Source: Pseudooceanicola marinus
GTDB taxonomy: Bacteria; Pseudomonadota; Alphaproteobacteria; Rhodobacterales; Rhodobacteraceae
DNA length: 64,000 bases
Direction: 5' to 3'
NCBI RefSeq assembly: GCF_002786295.1
Contig: NZ_PGTC01000018.1
Span: 124,001 to 188,000, forward strand
Positions 35,565 to 44,699 of the stretch are shown here, piece after piece. A program made the translations under genes and the position numbers. The notes beneath the pieces were generated by a model, which did no database searches, was not told the origin of the DNA, and worked only from the letters and a program-made list of their open reading frames with translations. Position 1 is the first letter of the stretch. Every line of letters begins with the position of its first letter.

Positions 35565-35880
35565 GAAGCGCACACGAGCGGCGTCAGGCCGGGGTGCGAC
35601 GGCAGCGGGGGGCTCCGCCCCCGTCTCCGTGCCGGAGACTCCCCCGGAGTATCTCCCACGACGTGAAGAGGCGGGACGATGCTTGCCGTCGGCGGAGCAC
35701 GCCTGCTTGGGACAGGAGGTCCTCTCGGCTAGAGGCATCCAGGACGAGGATGTCGAGAGCGATCTGGCGCCCTGCCGTGCAGGCCGGGCGTGGCATGCGG
35801 CAGAGACAGGCATGATCTGCGACCGGCGCGCGTCGTGGCCACTTCGACCGTGGGCATCTAAAGATGATCTGGAAGATAAG
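35565..35880. other. Gene-free stretch before tRNA-Asp
   Basis: 316 bases between a plus-strand gene and the minus-strand tRNA. Apart from repeat copy B at 35601-35654 I see nothing in it. Frames of 60-117 codons cross it on both strands but have no coding character. Confidence 0.5.
35601..35654. repeat. Dispersed intergenic palindromic repeat, copy B
   Basis: In inverse orientation to the other copies: GGCAGCGGGGGGCTCCGCC, variable middle, then GACTCCCCCGGAGTAT. Shares the outer boxes with copies A, C and D. Confidence 0.65.
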
Positions 35881-35957
35881 TGGCGCGGTTGACGGGGCTC
35901 GAACCCGCGACCTCCGGCGTGACAGGCCGGCACTCTAACCAACTGAGCTACAACCGC
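35881..35957 (-). tRNA. tRNA-Asp (GTC), copy 1
   Basis: 77 bases with encoded CCA at the 3-prime end (35881-35883). Acceptor GCGGTTG pairs with CAACCGC, discriminator G. The anticodon loop is CTGTCAC in a CCGGC/GCCGG stem, giving anticodon GTC. T-arm GCGGG-TTCGAGC-CCCGT is regular. Confidence 0.96.
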
Positions 35958-36058
35958 GCGTAGGGCGTGGAATAGTCTGGGGCGCCGGGCAGGTCAATGA
36001 GAAAATGCGCCCCCTGCCCAAGGAATTTTGGACGGCGCAACGCCTTGGCCCGAAACGC

Positions 36059-36085
36059 AAAAAGCGCCCCCGAAGGGACGCTTTC
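36059..36085 (-). terminator. Terminator between the two tRNA-Asp genes
   Basis: On the minus strand AAGCGTCCC-TTC-GGGGGCGCTTTTT: a stem with one bulge and a T-run. It follows copy 2 and precedes copy 1, so the two tRNA genes are probably transcribed separately. Confidence 0.7.
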
Positions 36086-36096
36086 TAGCACGGTGA

Positions 36097-36173
36097 TGGC
36101 GCGGTTGACGGGGCTCGAACCCGCGACCTCCGGCGTGACAGGCCGGCACTCTAACCAACTGAGCTACAACCGC
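36097..36173 (-). tRNA. tRNA-Asp (GTC), copy 2
   Basis: Identical over its 77 bases to copy 1, including encoded CCA (36097-36099). Anticodon GTC. The 139 bases between the copies are not similar to each other except for a few bases next to the CCA end. Confidence 0.96.
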
Positions 36174-36363
36174 TCTCTCACCGTGGAGGGCGTTCTAAGC
36201 GGAGGGGCCCAAACCGTCAAGCAGGAAAAGCGACAATAATTGGAAAAACACGCATCCATTTGAAATACATCGCTTTATCCTCCCTCGTGCCGCGAATGCC
36301 GCGGAGGCGCGCCTACCCCCGAGAGACCGCACCAGGGCAGCGCCTGCACACCATGAAACGCAA

Positions 36364-36389
36364 GAAGGCCGCCCCGGGGGGCGGCCTTC
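36364..36389 (-). terminator. Terminator after rne
   Basis: AAGGCCGCC and GGCGGCCTT around a GC loop, 25 bases after the rne stop on the minus strand, followed by CTTCTTG in that direction. Confidence 0.75.
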
Positions 36390-36413
36390 CGTGTCGGGGT
36401 ATGGGGCGCGGGA

Positions 36414-39113
36414 TCAGCCCAGCGACCACCAGCCACGTTTCTTGGGCTTTGCCTGGTCGGCCTCTTCGGCCTCCTTCGCGGGCTCGGCCTCGGCCATGGC
36501 AGGCTCCGGTGCGCGCTCTTCCTCGGCGGGCGTCTCCTCGGCCTCTGCCGGGGCAGCTTCGGCGGTTTCCGCCTCGGGCGTCTCCGCAACCTCCTCGGCA
36601 GCCGGTTCGGCCTCGGGGGCGGGTGCATCCTCGGAGGTCTCCGCAGCGGGCGTCTCGACAGCGACCGGCGTCGCGTCCTGGGCCGGCGCTTCGGCCGCGG
36701 CAGGCGCGTCTTCCGCCGCAGGGGCCGCTTCGGCCACGGGGGCGGCCTCCTCGGCTGCCTTGGCCTCGACCTTCGCCTCTGCGGGCGCGGCCTCGGGGTC
36801 CGGCTTGCCCTTGGGGGCGCTGTCCTTCGGCGCTTCGGCCTCTGCCGCCTTCGCCGGCTGCTGATCCTCGCCGGAGACGTTGTCGTCTCCGCTCATGGAA
36901 TCATCGCCAGAGCCATTGTCGCCCTTGCTCTTCCGACGCCGGCGACGCCGACGACGTTTCTTCTTCGGCTGATCGCCGTCCTCACCATTGCCGGAGGGCG
37001 CCTCGGAGCGGTTGCTCTCGTCGGAGGAGGTGGTCTCCTCCTCCGGGGTTTCCGGAACCTCGCTCTCGTCCTCGTCCTCGCTCGACTCGTCGATGCTGTC
37101 CATCAGCGAGCTGCTGGCGGAGATGACATGGGCCACCTCGGCCACCTTGCGGGTGGCGGTCTTGAACTTCTCGATCTCGCAATCGGGCGAGACCATCGAG
37201 GGCACGCCCTCGATCCGCACGGCCATGCCGTAACGGGCCTCGATCATCGCCACATGCTCGCGCTTCTGGTTCATCAGGTAGTTGGCAATGCCCACGGGGA
37301 CCTTCACCAGAACCTCGCGGGTACGGCGGCGGGTGCCCTCTTCCTCGATCTGGCGCAGGACCGACAGGGCCATGTTGTCGTCGGACCGGATCAGGCCGGT
37401 GCCGTGGCAATGCGAACAGGGCTGCGTCGTGGCCTCGATCATGCCGGGGCGCAGACGCTGGCGCGACATCTCCAGCAGGCCGAAGCCCGAGATGCGGCCG
37501 ACCTGAATACGCGCGCGGTCGGTCTTCAGCTTGTCCTTCAGCTTCTTCTCGACCGCGAGGTTATTCTTGCGCTCGTCCATGTCGATGAAGTCGATGACGA
37601 TCAAGCCGGCAAGGTCGCGCAGACGCAGCTGGCGCGCCACCTCTTCGGCGGCTTCCAGGTTGGTCTTGGTCGCGGTCTCCTCGATCGAGCCTTCCTTGGT
37701 GGCCCGGCCGGAGTTCACGTCGATCGCCACCAGCGCCTCGGTCACGCCGATCACGATGTAGCCACCGGATTTCAGCTGCACCGTCGGGTTGAACATGCCG
37801 CCCAGGTAGCTTTCGACCTGGTATCGCGCGAACAACGGCAGCGGATCGGTGTAATGCTTCACGTTCTTTGCGTGGGACGGCATGATCATCTTCATGAAGT
37901 CCTTGGCGTTGCGGTAGCCGCGTTCGCCTTCCACCAGAACCTCGTCGATCTCGCGCGAGTAGAGGTCGCGGATCGAGCGTTTGATCAGGTCGCCTTCCTC
38001 GTAGATCTTCGCCGGCGCGATGGACTTCAGCGTCAGCTCGCGGATCTGTTCCCACAGCCGCTGCAGGTACTCGTAGTCGCGCTTGATCTCGGTCTTGGTG
38101 CGCTTGGCGCCCGCCGTGCGCACGATCAGGCCCGCGCCGGTCGGCACGTCGATCTCGGCGGCGATTTCCTTCAGCTTCTTGCGGTCGGCGGCGTTGGTGA
38201 TCTTGCGAGAGATGCCGCCACCGCGGGCGGTGTTGGGCATCAGGACGCAGTAGCGGCCTGCGAGGGAGAGGTAGGTGGTCAGGGCCGCGCCCTTGTTGCC
38301 GCGCTCTTCCTTGACGACCTGCACCAGCAGGATCTGGCGGACCTTGATGACTTCCTGGATCTTGTAGCGCTTGGGCCGCGGCTTGCGCGGCGGGCGAATA
38401 TCCTCGTGGTCGTCGTCATCGGCCACCGACTCGATGTCGCTGTCCTTCTCCGAAGAGCTGCGCGAGCGCGACCGGTCCTTGCGCGGGGCGTTGCCCTCGG
38501 CTTCGCCGTCGTCGTCATCGCTGCTGTCGTCGGAGGCCTCGGCCGCGTCATCCTCGGCGCTCAGCGCCTCGTCGCCGGACCCGTCCTCGGGCTCCTCGAC
38601 CGGCGTCTCGCGCACGGTTTCCATGGGCGAGCTGCCCTCTTCGGGGACATCGCCCGCGTCGAGGTCGATGGTTTCCATCCCCTCGATCTGGTCGCTGTCG
38701 CCGTCGGTTGCTTCCCGGGAGACCGTCGCATCGGCGCTGTCGGCCTTGGCGGCGCGGGAGCGGGTGCGCGAGCGGCTCTTCTTCGGCTTCTCGTCTTCTT
38801 CCTCGCGGGCGCGCACCGCCTCGGCATAGGCGCGCTCTTCCTCCATCAGGGCCTCACGGTCCGCGACGGGGATCTGGTAGTAATCGGGGTGGATCTCCGA
38901 GAAGGCGAGGAAACCGTGGCGGTTGCCGCCGTAATCGACGAAGGCCGCCTGCAGCGACGGTTCGACCCGGGTTACCTTTGCAAGGTAGATATTGCCGGCG
39001 AGTTGCCGTTTGTTCTCGGATTCGAAGTCGAATTCCTCGACCTTGTTTCCATCCACCACCACGACGCGGGTTTCTTCCGCGTGGGTGGCGTCGATAAGCA
39101 TTTTCTTGGCCAT
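36414..39113 (-). CDS. rne: Ribonuclease E
   Basis: The main endoribonuclease of mRNA decay and rRNA/tRNA processing, 899 residues, peripheral to the inner membrane. The N-terminal S1 domain (about 36-95) is interrupted by an acidic, Ser/Arg-rich insert of about 150 residues (95-245) before it resumes at RYKIQEVIKV. The catalytic core has IDVNSGRATKEGSIEETA and VIDFIDM with the two Mg-binding Asp residues, and the zinc link PCSHCHGTG. From about 690 on the protein is disordered, with an Arg-rich patch and long Ala/Glu repeats, the usual degradosome scaffold. The start MAKKMLIDA at 39113 is the family start. Confidence 0.96.
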   Translation of the reverse strand: MAKKMLIDATHAEETRVVVVDGNKVEEFDFESENKRQLAGNIYLAKVTRVEPSLQAAFVDYGGNRHGFLAFSEIHPDYYQIPVADREALMEEERAYAEAVRAREEEDEKPKKSRSRTRSRAAKADSADATVSREATDGDSDQIEGMETIDLDAGDVPEEGSSPMETVRETPVEEPEDGSGDEALSAEDDAAEASDDSSDDDDGEAEGNAPRKDRSRSRSSSEKDSDIESVADDDDHEDIRPPRKPRPKRYKIQEVIKVRQILLVQVVKEERGNKGAALTTYLSLAGRYCVLMPNTARGGGISRKITNAADRKKLKEIAAEIDVPTGAGLIVRTAGAKRTKTEIKRDYEYLQRLWEQIRELTLKSIAPAKIYEEGDLIKRSIRDLYSREIDEVLVEGERGYRNAKDFMKMIMPSHAKNVKHYTDPLPLFARYQVESYLGGMFNPTVQLKSGGYIVIGVTEALVAIDVNSGRATKEGSIEETATKTNLEAAEEVARQLRLRDLAGLIVIDFIDMDERKNNLAVEKKLKDKLKTDRARIQVGRISGFGLLEMSRQRLRPGMIEATTQPCSHCHGTGLIRSDDNMALSVLRQIEEEGTRRRTREVLVKVPVGIANYLMNQKREHVAMIEARYGMAVRIEGVPSMVSPDCEIEKFKTATRKVAEVAHVISASSSLMDSIDESSEDEDESEVPETPEEETTSSDESNRSEAPSGNGEDGDQPKKKRRRRRRRRKSKGDNGSGDDSMSGDDNVSGEDQQPAKAAEAEAPKDSAPKGKPDPEAAPAEAKVEAKAAEEAAPVAEAAPAAEDAPAAAEAPAQDATPVAVETPAAETSEDAPAPEAEPAAEEVAETPEAETAEAAPAEAEETPAEEERAPEPAMAEAEPAKEAEEADQAKPKKRGWWSLG

Positions 39114-39534
39114 GTGTTCCAATTGCACGCCGAAACGCCCCCGTCGCCCGGGCGGAACCCGGGGGGAGCGAAGGCATTGAGGGCGTGACTGTCAGGGGCG
39201 ACTTGGGCGCCGGCGTCGACGCGGCAAGGGCCGCCTGCATGGGCGTGCCTCCGGCCTGTCTCGATCCTGTCGCGCGTCATCGCGTTTCTTCTCCGACGAC
39301 CTTCCGGCCCGGTTAAGCCCCCGGTTTCGTGAACCGTCCGAGGCTTCCTGGTGCCGGGCAGCCGCCCATTCTGAACCGAAGCGACCCCGTAAGATCCTTC
39401 GGCAAGTGCGAAACCCATCAGGGGTTCAATCGATCTGGCGTCCGAACGGAGGTTCTTCCCGTCACATCCGGGGCCAGCGAAACTCTTCAGGCCTCTGCGA
39501 AACCTCGATGGAAACGCTTATGGCCGTTTCATGA
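39114..39534 (-). other. Long rne leader (5-prime UTR)
   Basis: If the promoter at 39535-39563 is used, the rne message has an untranslated leader of about 415 bases. Frames inside it lack coding character. In Escherichia coli the long rne leader mediates autoregulation; the same is inferred here from length only. Confidence 0.4.
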
Positions 39535-39563
39535 ACATAAGGTGCATTGTGGGCCTCTGACAA
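39535..39563 (-). promoter_or_regulatory. Promoter candidate for rne
   Basis: On the minus strand TTGTCA (39563-39558), a 17-base spacer and TTATGT (39540-39535). It lies in the most AT-rich part of the 710-base gap between dctD and rne. Confidence 0.5.
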
Positions 39564-39785
39564 TGCAGAAAATAGCACAGCCGAAACGGGAACCGCAGAA
39601 TGCCCTCGCTCTGACCACCTTGCCGGCTCGGCAAGAGAGGCCGCAGGAACCCCGCGCGCCTCGCCCGTAAGCAATCAGACGCCCCGGCAACTGAGGCGCT
39701 GGCCAGGACCGGAGAGCGGCACAAGGATCATCCGCCCGAGTTCCTCCACGACATGGGTCGCCCTACAGGGAGGGCCCGGGGGTGA

Positions 39786-39816
39786 CGGGCAGGACACGAT
39801 CCGTGCGCCCTGCCCG
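39786..39816 (-). terminator. Hairpin after dctD
   Basis: CGGGCAGG and CCTGCCCG with an inner CACG/CGTG stem, eight bases after the dctD stop. No T-run, so a weak or Rho-assisted terminator at best. Confidence 0.4.
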
Positions 39817-39823
39817 CCCTCAC

Positions 39824-41161
39824 TCAGTTCAGGTAATCGGCGCGCTGCAGACCGTATTTCGCCATCTTCTCGTTCAGGGTCCGGCGCGGCAGGCACAGCT
39901 CTTCCATGACGGAGGAGATCGAGCCCTTGTGGCGGCGCATTGTGTTGTCGATCAGCATCCGCTCGAACGCCTCGACATATTCCTTCAGCGGCTTGCCTTC
40001 GGTGGTCATCACCGGCTGCATCTCCTCGTTCTCGCTCATCAGCAGCGAGGCGATGGTGCCGGAACCGCGGCGCGACTGCAGCACGGCGCGTTCGGCCACG
40101 TTGATCAGCTGGCGCACGTTGCCCGGCCAGGGCGCCTGCAGCAGTTGCGCGGCCTCCTGCGCCGTCACCTGCGGCGCGTCACAGCCGTATTCGTCGGCAA
40201 ACTGCTCGGACAGGCGCGTGAACAGCGCCAGGATGTCCTCGCCCCGCTGGCGCAGCGGCGGCACGGTGATGCGCAGCGCGGCCAGGCGGTAGAAGAGATC
40301 GGGGCGCAGCACGTCCTCGCAGGTGCGATCCTGCTCCTGCAGGTTGGAGATCGCGACGATCCGCGTCTCGGACGGCGTGCCCTGCTCGTTGATCGCCGAC
40401 AGCAGCCGCGCTTGCAGGCTTTCCGACAGCGCCTCGATGTCTTCCAGCACCAGGGTGCCGCCGCGGGCCTCCTCGACGGCCGGCAGCTGGCTGTCGTCCG
40501 GCTGCATCGGACCGAAGAGGCGTTTCGACAGCTGCTCCTCCTCCAGGGCGGCACAGCTGAGCAGGACGAACTTCTTGCCGGCGCGGGCGCCCACGGCGTG
40601 CAGCGCATGGGCCACCAGGGTCTTGCCGGTGCCGGTCTCGCCGTCGATCAGGACATGGCCATCTGCCTGGCCCAGATCCAGAATGTCCTCGCGCAGGCGC
40701 TCCATCACCGGAGAGGTCCCGATCAGCTTTTTCATGATCTGGCCGCCATCGGACAGTTCGCGCCGCAGCTGGCGGTTGTCCATGGTCAGCCGGCGGGCAT
40801 TGGCCGCCTTCTTGGCCAGAGCCGTCATCTTGTCCGGGTTGAACGGCTTTTCGAGGAAGTCGAAGGCGCCCAGACGCATCGCTTCCACCGCCATCGGCAC
40901 GTCACCGTGGCCGGTGATCATGATGACCGGCAGCGAACTGTCGGTGCCCATGAGCTTCTTCAGGAAGGTCATCCCGTCCATGCCGGGCATCTTGATGTCC
41001 GAAATCACGATGCCGGGGTAATCGGGGCCGAGCGTCTTCAGCGCCTCCTCCGCACTGGGGAAGGTCTCGGTATCGTAGCCCGACAGGGCCAGCCACTGGC
41101 TGATCGACTGACGCATGTCCTGCTCGTCATCGACGATCGCGATCTTCATGGCCTTCTGCAT
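39824..41161 (-). CDS. dctD: DctD-type response regulator with degenerate AAA+ motifs
   Basis: NtrC-family regulator of 445 residues. The receiver has Asp55 (IVISDIKMPGMDG) and Lys105. The AAA+ domain has an intact Walker A (DGETGTGKT, 173-181), but GAFTGA is missing: after RLFG (214-217) the sequence runs PMQPDDSQLPAVEEA. The Walker B reads LVLED (237-241) in place of FLDE. A Fis-type helix-turn-helix is at the C-terminus (about 415-440). It follows the DctB kinase by 23 bases. It may work without sigma-54, as NtrC does in Rhodobacter. No dctPQM genes of the C4-dicarboxylate type lie next to it. Confidence 0.9.
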   Translation of the reverse strand: MQKAMKIAIVDDEQDMRQSISQWLALSGYDTETFPSAEEALKTLGPDYPGIVISDIKMPGMDGMTFLKKLMGTDSSLPVIMITGHGDVPMAVEAMRLGAFDFLEKPFNPDKMTALAKKAANARRLTMDNRQLRRELSDGGQIMKKLIGTSPVMERLREDILDLGQADGHVLIDGETGTGKTLVAHALHAVGARAGKKFVLLSCAALEEEQLSKRLFGPMQPDDSQLPAVEEARGGTLVLEDIEALSESLQARLLSAINEQGTPSETRIVAISNLQEQDRTCEDVLRPDLFYRLAALRITVPPLRQRGEDILALFTRLSEQFADEYGCDAPQVTAQEAAQLLQAPWPGNVRQLINVAERAVLQSRRGSGTIASLLMSENEEMQPVMTTEGKPLKEYVEAFERMLIDNTMRRHKGSISSVMEELCLPRRTLNEKMAKYGLQRADYLN

Positions 41162-41184
41162 CTCACGTTTCTCCGCTCTTGTCG

Positions 41185-42939
41185 TTACTCTGCCGCTTCG
41201 ATCTCATCCGAGAGGATCGGAAGCTGCACCTCGAAAACCGCGCCGCCCGCCTCGGCGTTCCGGGCCGTCAGCCGACCACCTAGGTCGGCAATGATCCCTG
41301 ACGAGATCGCCAGGCCCAGGCCGGTACCGTCACCGGGCTGCTTGGTGGTGTAGAATGGCTCGAACAGGGCATCCAGGTCCTGGATCCCCTCGCCGTTGTC
41401 GCGCACGGTCAGCGTGGCCGTCTCCCCCGCCGACAGAAGGATGTCGATCTTCGCATCCTCCACGTTGGCGGTGGCATCCAGCGCGTTCTTCAGCAGGTTG
41501 ATCATCACCTGCTCCAGGCGCACCCGGTCGGCCATGACCATAACCGGGCGTTCTGGCAGCGCGCGGGTGATCCGCACCCGCCGCTGACGCAGCTGCGGTT
41601 CCATCATCGACAGGGACGACGCCAGCGCATCGCCAACGTTTACAGGGGTGAACCCGTCCCCGCCAGTGCGCGCGTAGCTCTTCAGCTGGCGAGTGATGGC
41701 GCCCATGCGACCGATCAGATCGTCGATCCGGCTGAAGCTGGCCAAGGCCTCGTCGGGGCGAGCGCGCTTCAGCAGCAGCTGCGCGCCGGCCAGGTAGGTC
41801 TTCATCGCCGCCAGCGGCTGGTTCAGCTCATGCGCCACGGCCGCCGACATCTCGCCCAGGGCGGCCAGTTTCTGGCTCTGGGCGATGGTCTGTTCGGCCA
41901 CCTCCAGGTTCTTCTCCATGCGCTCCCGTTCGGCGATTTCCCGCTGCAGCCGTTCGTTCAGCGCGCGCAGATCCGCCGACTCCCGCTGGAAGACCGACAG
42001 CCGCAGCATGGTCTTGCGCGACAGGGCGTAGAAGGCCAGTGCTAGAAGGATGGCGAAGCCCATGATTTCCAGCGCCAGAACACCGTTCACCTGCTCGCGC
42101 ACGGACTGGTAGGAGGTATAGCTGACCACCTGCCAGCCGCGGAACGGGATGCGAGAGCCGACGCGCATCACCGCTTCCCCCTCCAGGTAGCCATCCACCT
42201 CGGTCGTCCAGTCGGTGGTGGCATAGAGCGCCCGCTCGATGGCGGAGGAGGGCGTTTCGCGCGCCACGGCCTGATCCTCGGTCAGACCGCGCCACAGCGG
42301 TTCGGTCGACAGGATGATCCGCCCCTCGCTGTCCTTGACCAGCAGCGCGTCCGAGATCCCCGCCCAGGAGCGTTCGAACTTCGCCAGGTCGGCCTCCACC
42401 ATGATGACCCCGATCAGGCTGCCCTGGAAGTCGATGCGCCGCGAATAGACGAAGCTGAAGCCGCCGGTTTCGCGGGGGATGACGCTGAACACAGTCCCGT
42501 TGGAGCGCTGCGCCTCGATGAAATAGCGGCTCTGGCGGTGGTTCTCGCCCAGGCGGTTTCGATTGGTGGCAGCCACGATGCGCCCGTCCTCGTCCAGCAG
42601 CACCAGCCCCTGGGCGCTGATCTCGTCGAGGAAGGACATCAACCGCAGGGTCGAGGTGCTGAAGTCGTCGCTGTTGAGCGCGCCGATCAGCTCCTGGTCG
42701 CGGGCCAGCAGCTGCGGCACGATCGAATTCAGTTGCAGTTCACTGACGATATTGGCCCCGAACAGTGCCAGGCGCAGCTCGGCCCGGTTGCGGGTCGGCT
42801 CGGTATAGCGCTGCATCAGCATGGCGTTCGTCACGGCCATGATGACGATCACCACGACCAGGAACAACGCCAGGGCGATGCGCGCGCGCCAGGAAATGGT
42901 GCGGCCGGAATGACCGGCCGGGGGGCTTTCGTTCTCCAT
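41185..42939 (-). CDS. dctB: DctB-type sensor histidine kinase
   Basis: Membrane sensor of 584 residues. A first membrane segment is at about 20-42, a periplasmic double-Cache region at about 45-280 (with FSVIPRETGGFSFVYSRRI and GVIMVEADL), and a second membrane segment near 290-310. A coiled linker (about 320-360) leads to the HisKA box HELNQPLAAMKTYL and the HATPase with NLLKNALDA and GTGLGLAISSGI. This is the plan of DctB, the C4-dicarboxylate sensor. It is paired with dctD immediately downstream. Confidence 0.92.
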   Translation of the reverse strand: MENESPPAGHSGRTISWRARIALALFLVVVIVIMAVTNAMLMQRYTEPTRNRAELRLALFGANIVSELQLNSIVPQLLARDQELIGALNSDDFSTSTLRLMSFLDEISAQGLVLLDEDGRIVAATNRNRLGENHRQSRYFIEAQRSNGTVFSVIPRETGGFSFVYSRRIDFQGSLIGVIMVEADLAKFERSWAGISDALLVKDSEGRIILSTEPLWRGLTEDQAVARETPSSAIERALYATTDWTTEVDGYLEGEAVMRVGSRIPFRGWQVVSYTSYQSVREQVNGVLALEIMGFAILLALAFYALSRKTMLRLSVFQRESADLRALNERLQREIAERERMEKNLEVAEQTIAQSQKLAALGEMSAAVAHELNQPLAAMKTYLAGAQLLLKRARPDEALASFSRIDDLIGRMGAITRQLKSYARTGGDGFTPVNVGDALASSLSMMEPQLRQRRVRITRALPERPVMVMADRVRLEQVMINLLKNALDATANVEDAKIDILLSAGETATLTVRDNGEGIQDLDALFEPFYTTKQPGDGTGLGLAISSGIIADLGGRLTARNAEAGGAVFEVQLPILSDEIEAAE

Positions 42940-43299
42940 TGGGCGAAATTACACCGCTCGGGGCCGTACGCTCAAGCAGACAAGGGCACGACACAGGCGG
43001 CAAAGCGCCGATATGGGCCCTTCGAAGACCAGCCCCATGCCTCCGACGGGTGGTGAGGGCCGCCCCGGAAAGGCGCCGATGGCGCGCTTCAGGCCCGAAC
43101 GGGCAGAGCCACGTCGCTGTCGACTAGCAGGGGCGCGACGCTCGTTGGCGGAGGATACCCAAAGGGCGCCCAGGCCGGGCCGTCCATGTGCCGCGCCCTT
43201 TCCCATCCTGAAGGCTGGAAATACTCCGGGGGAGTCGCCGTCAGGCGACGGGGGCAGCGCCCCCTGCCCGGCCTCAGCCCCCAAAACCGGAACCCGAAA
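42940..43299. other. Intergenic region between dctB and purQ
   Basis: 360 bases holding repeat copy C at 43211-43270. No gene is supported; long frames on both strands are proline/arginine noise. The dctB promoter must lie near its left end. Confidence 0.5.
43211..43270. repeat. Dispersed intergenic palindromic repeat, copy C
   Basis: GGAAATACTCCGGGGGAGTC, then GCCGTCAGGCGAC (a small hairpin), then GGGGGCAGCGCCCCC. This is the best-preserved copy and can serve as reference for the family. Confidence 0.75.
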
Positions 43300-43968
43300 T
43301 CAGGCCTCGACCAGCGCGTCCAGGATCCCCTGGAAAACCCCGGCGCCATCGGTACCACCATGGCCCGCGTCGGCGGCGCGCTCGGGGTGGGGCATCATAC
43401 CCAGCACCCGGCGGTTGGCCGAAAGCACACCGGCGATGGCGCCCGCAGAGCCGTTCGGGTTGTCGTCGTAGGTGAAGGCCACCCGATCCTCGCCGCGCAG
43501 CTCGGCCAACAGCTCGTCATCCGCCTGGTAGTTGCCGTCGTGGTGGGCGATCGGGATATGCACCGTGGTGCCGGCGTTGTACTGGCGGGTGAAGATGCTT
43601 TCCGAGGTCTGCACCGTCAGCGGCACGGTCTTGCAGATGTATTTCAGGTTGGCATTGCGCAGCAGCGCGCCCGGCAGGATGCGGGTCTCGGTCAGCACCT
43701 GGAAGCCGTTGCAGATGCCGATGGCATAGCCGCCGCGATCCACGTGGGCCTTCAGAGAGGTGCAGATGGGCGAGTTCGCCGCGATGGCGCCGCAGCGCAG
43801 GTAGTCACCGTAGCTGAAACCGCCGGGCACGCCGACGATATCGACACCCTCGGGCAGCTCATGATCCTTGTGCCAGACCATGGTGACCTCGGCGCCGGCC
43901 TTCTCGAAGGCCACTTGCAGGTCACGGTCGCAGTTGGACCCGGGGAAGACGAGGACGGCGGCTTTCAT
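43300..43968 (-). CDS. purQ: Phosphoribosylformylglycinamidine synthase glutaminase subunit
   Basis: PurQ supplies ammonia from glutamine to the small-PurL/PurS complex in step four of purine synthesis. The protein has 222 residues and a class I glutaminase fold with nucleophile Cys86 (AIGICNGFQVL) and the catalytic His/Glu in MPHPERA near the C-terminus. GGAGC precedes the ATG. PurS is encoded 0.7 kb to the right, on the same strand, but a plus-strand gene and a terminator lie between. Confidence 0.97.
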   Translation of the reverse strand: MKAAVLVFPGSNCDRDLQVAFEKAGAEVTMVWHKDHELPEGVDIVGVPGGFSYGDYLRCGAIAANSPICTSLKAHVDRGGYAIGICNGFQVLTETRILPGALLRNANLKYICKTVPLTVQTSESIFTRQYNAGTTVHIPIAHHDGNYQADDELLAELRGEDRVAFTYDDNPNGSAGAIAGVLSANRRVLGMMPHPERAADAGHGGTDGAGVFQGILDALVEA

Positions 43969-44114
43969 GGCAGGCTCCGTGGCGCGGGAAGGGATCTGAT
44001 GCGGCTCATACGCGCAAGGGACAGACGGATCAAGCCTGCGCGCCCCGGATCAGGCCACTCGCCCGGCCCTCGCCGGGATGCTAGGATCCGCGGAAACCCC
44101 GAAGGAGACCCGCC

Positions 44115-44576
44115 ATGCCCCTGCCAACCCCCGACACGCCGCTCAGCGGCGCCTGCCGCTGCGGCGCCCTGCGGATGGAGATCACAGCCCCGCCCTTCAT
44201 GACCGCCGCCTGCCACTGCACCGGCTGCCAGCGGATGGCCTCCAGCGCCTTTTCCCTGACCATGATGGTGGCCGCGGACGCCTTTCGCGTGACCGAAGGC
44301 ACCCCGGTGACCGCCGGGGCCGGATCCCCCGACCTGACCCACTACGCCTGCCCGGAGTGCCACAGCTGGGTCTACACCCAGATGACGGGCTTCGATTTCG
44401 TCAACCTGCGCTCCGCGCTCTTCGACGACCCGACCTGGACCCGCCCCTTCATTGAAACCCAGCGGGCGGAAGCCCTGCCCTGGGTGCCGGAGCTTGCCCC
44501 CCACGGCTTCGACCGTTTCCCGGAGATGGAAAGCTTTCCCGAACTGATGGCCGCCTTCGCCGCCGAACGGCTCTGA
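44115..44576 (+). CDS. GFA family (CENP-V/GFA) zinc protein
   Basis: A 153-residue cytoplasmic protein of the glutathione-dependent formaldehyde-activating enzyme-like family. The zinc-binding cysteines are in SGACRCGAL (about 14-16), CHCTGCQ (about 35-40) and CPECHSW (about 79-82). Members are mostly of unknown function. GAAGGAG lies seven bases before the ATG. It stands on the plus strand between purQ and purS and so interrupts a purine gene cluster. Confidence 0.9.
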   Translation: MPLPTPDTPLSGACRCGALRMEITAPPFMTAACHCTGCQRMASSAFSLTMMVAADAFRVTEGTPVTAGAGSPDLTHYACPECHSWVYTQMTGFDFVNLRSALFDDPTWTRPFIETQRAEALPWVPELAPHGFDRFPEMESFPELMAAFAAERL

Positions 44577-44636
44577 GCCAGCGGCTCGGCCCTGCCGTGC
44601 CAGCCCCCTACCGTTCAAGCGCCCTGCCACACAACG

Positions 44637-44672
44637 AAAAGGCCCCGCCGCAGATCCTGCGACGGGGCCTTC
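44637..44672. terminator. Bidirectional terminator
   Basis: AAGGCCCCGCCGCAG, loop ATC, CTGCGACGGGGCCTT with one mismatch. It lies between the convergent GFA and purS genes. Confidence 0.85.
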
Positions 44673-44699
44673 CCAAATCCTTGAGCGGGGCGCGCTGGC

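Noticed and set aside
36480-36900. Low-complexity region in rne taken as a DNA repeat
   Set aside because: It encodes the disordered Ala/Glu scaffold of RNase E and keeps the frame to the stop codon.
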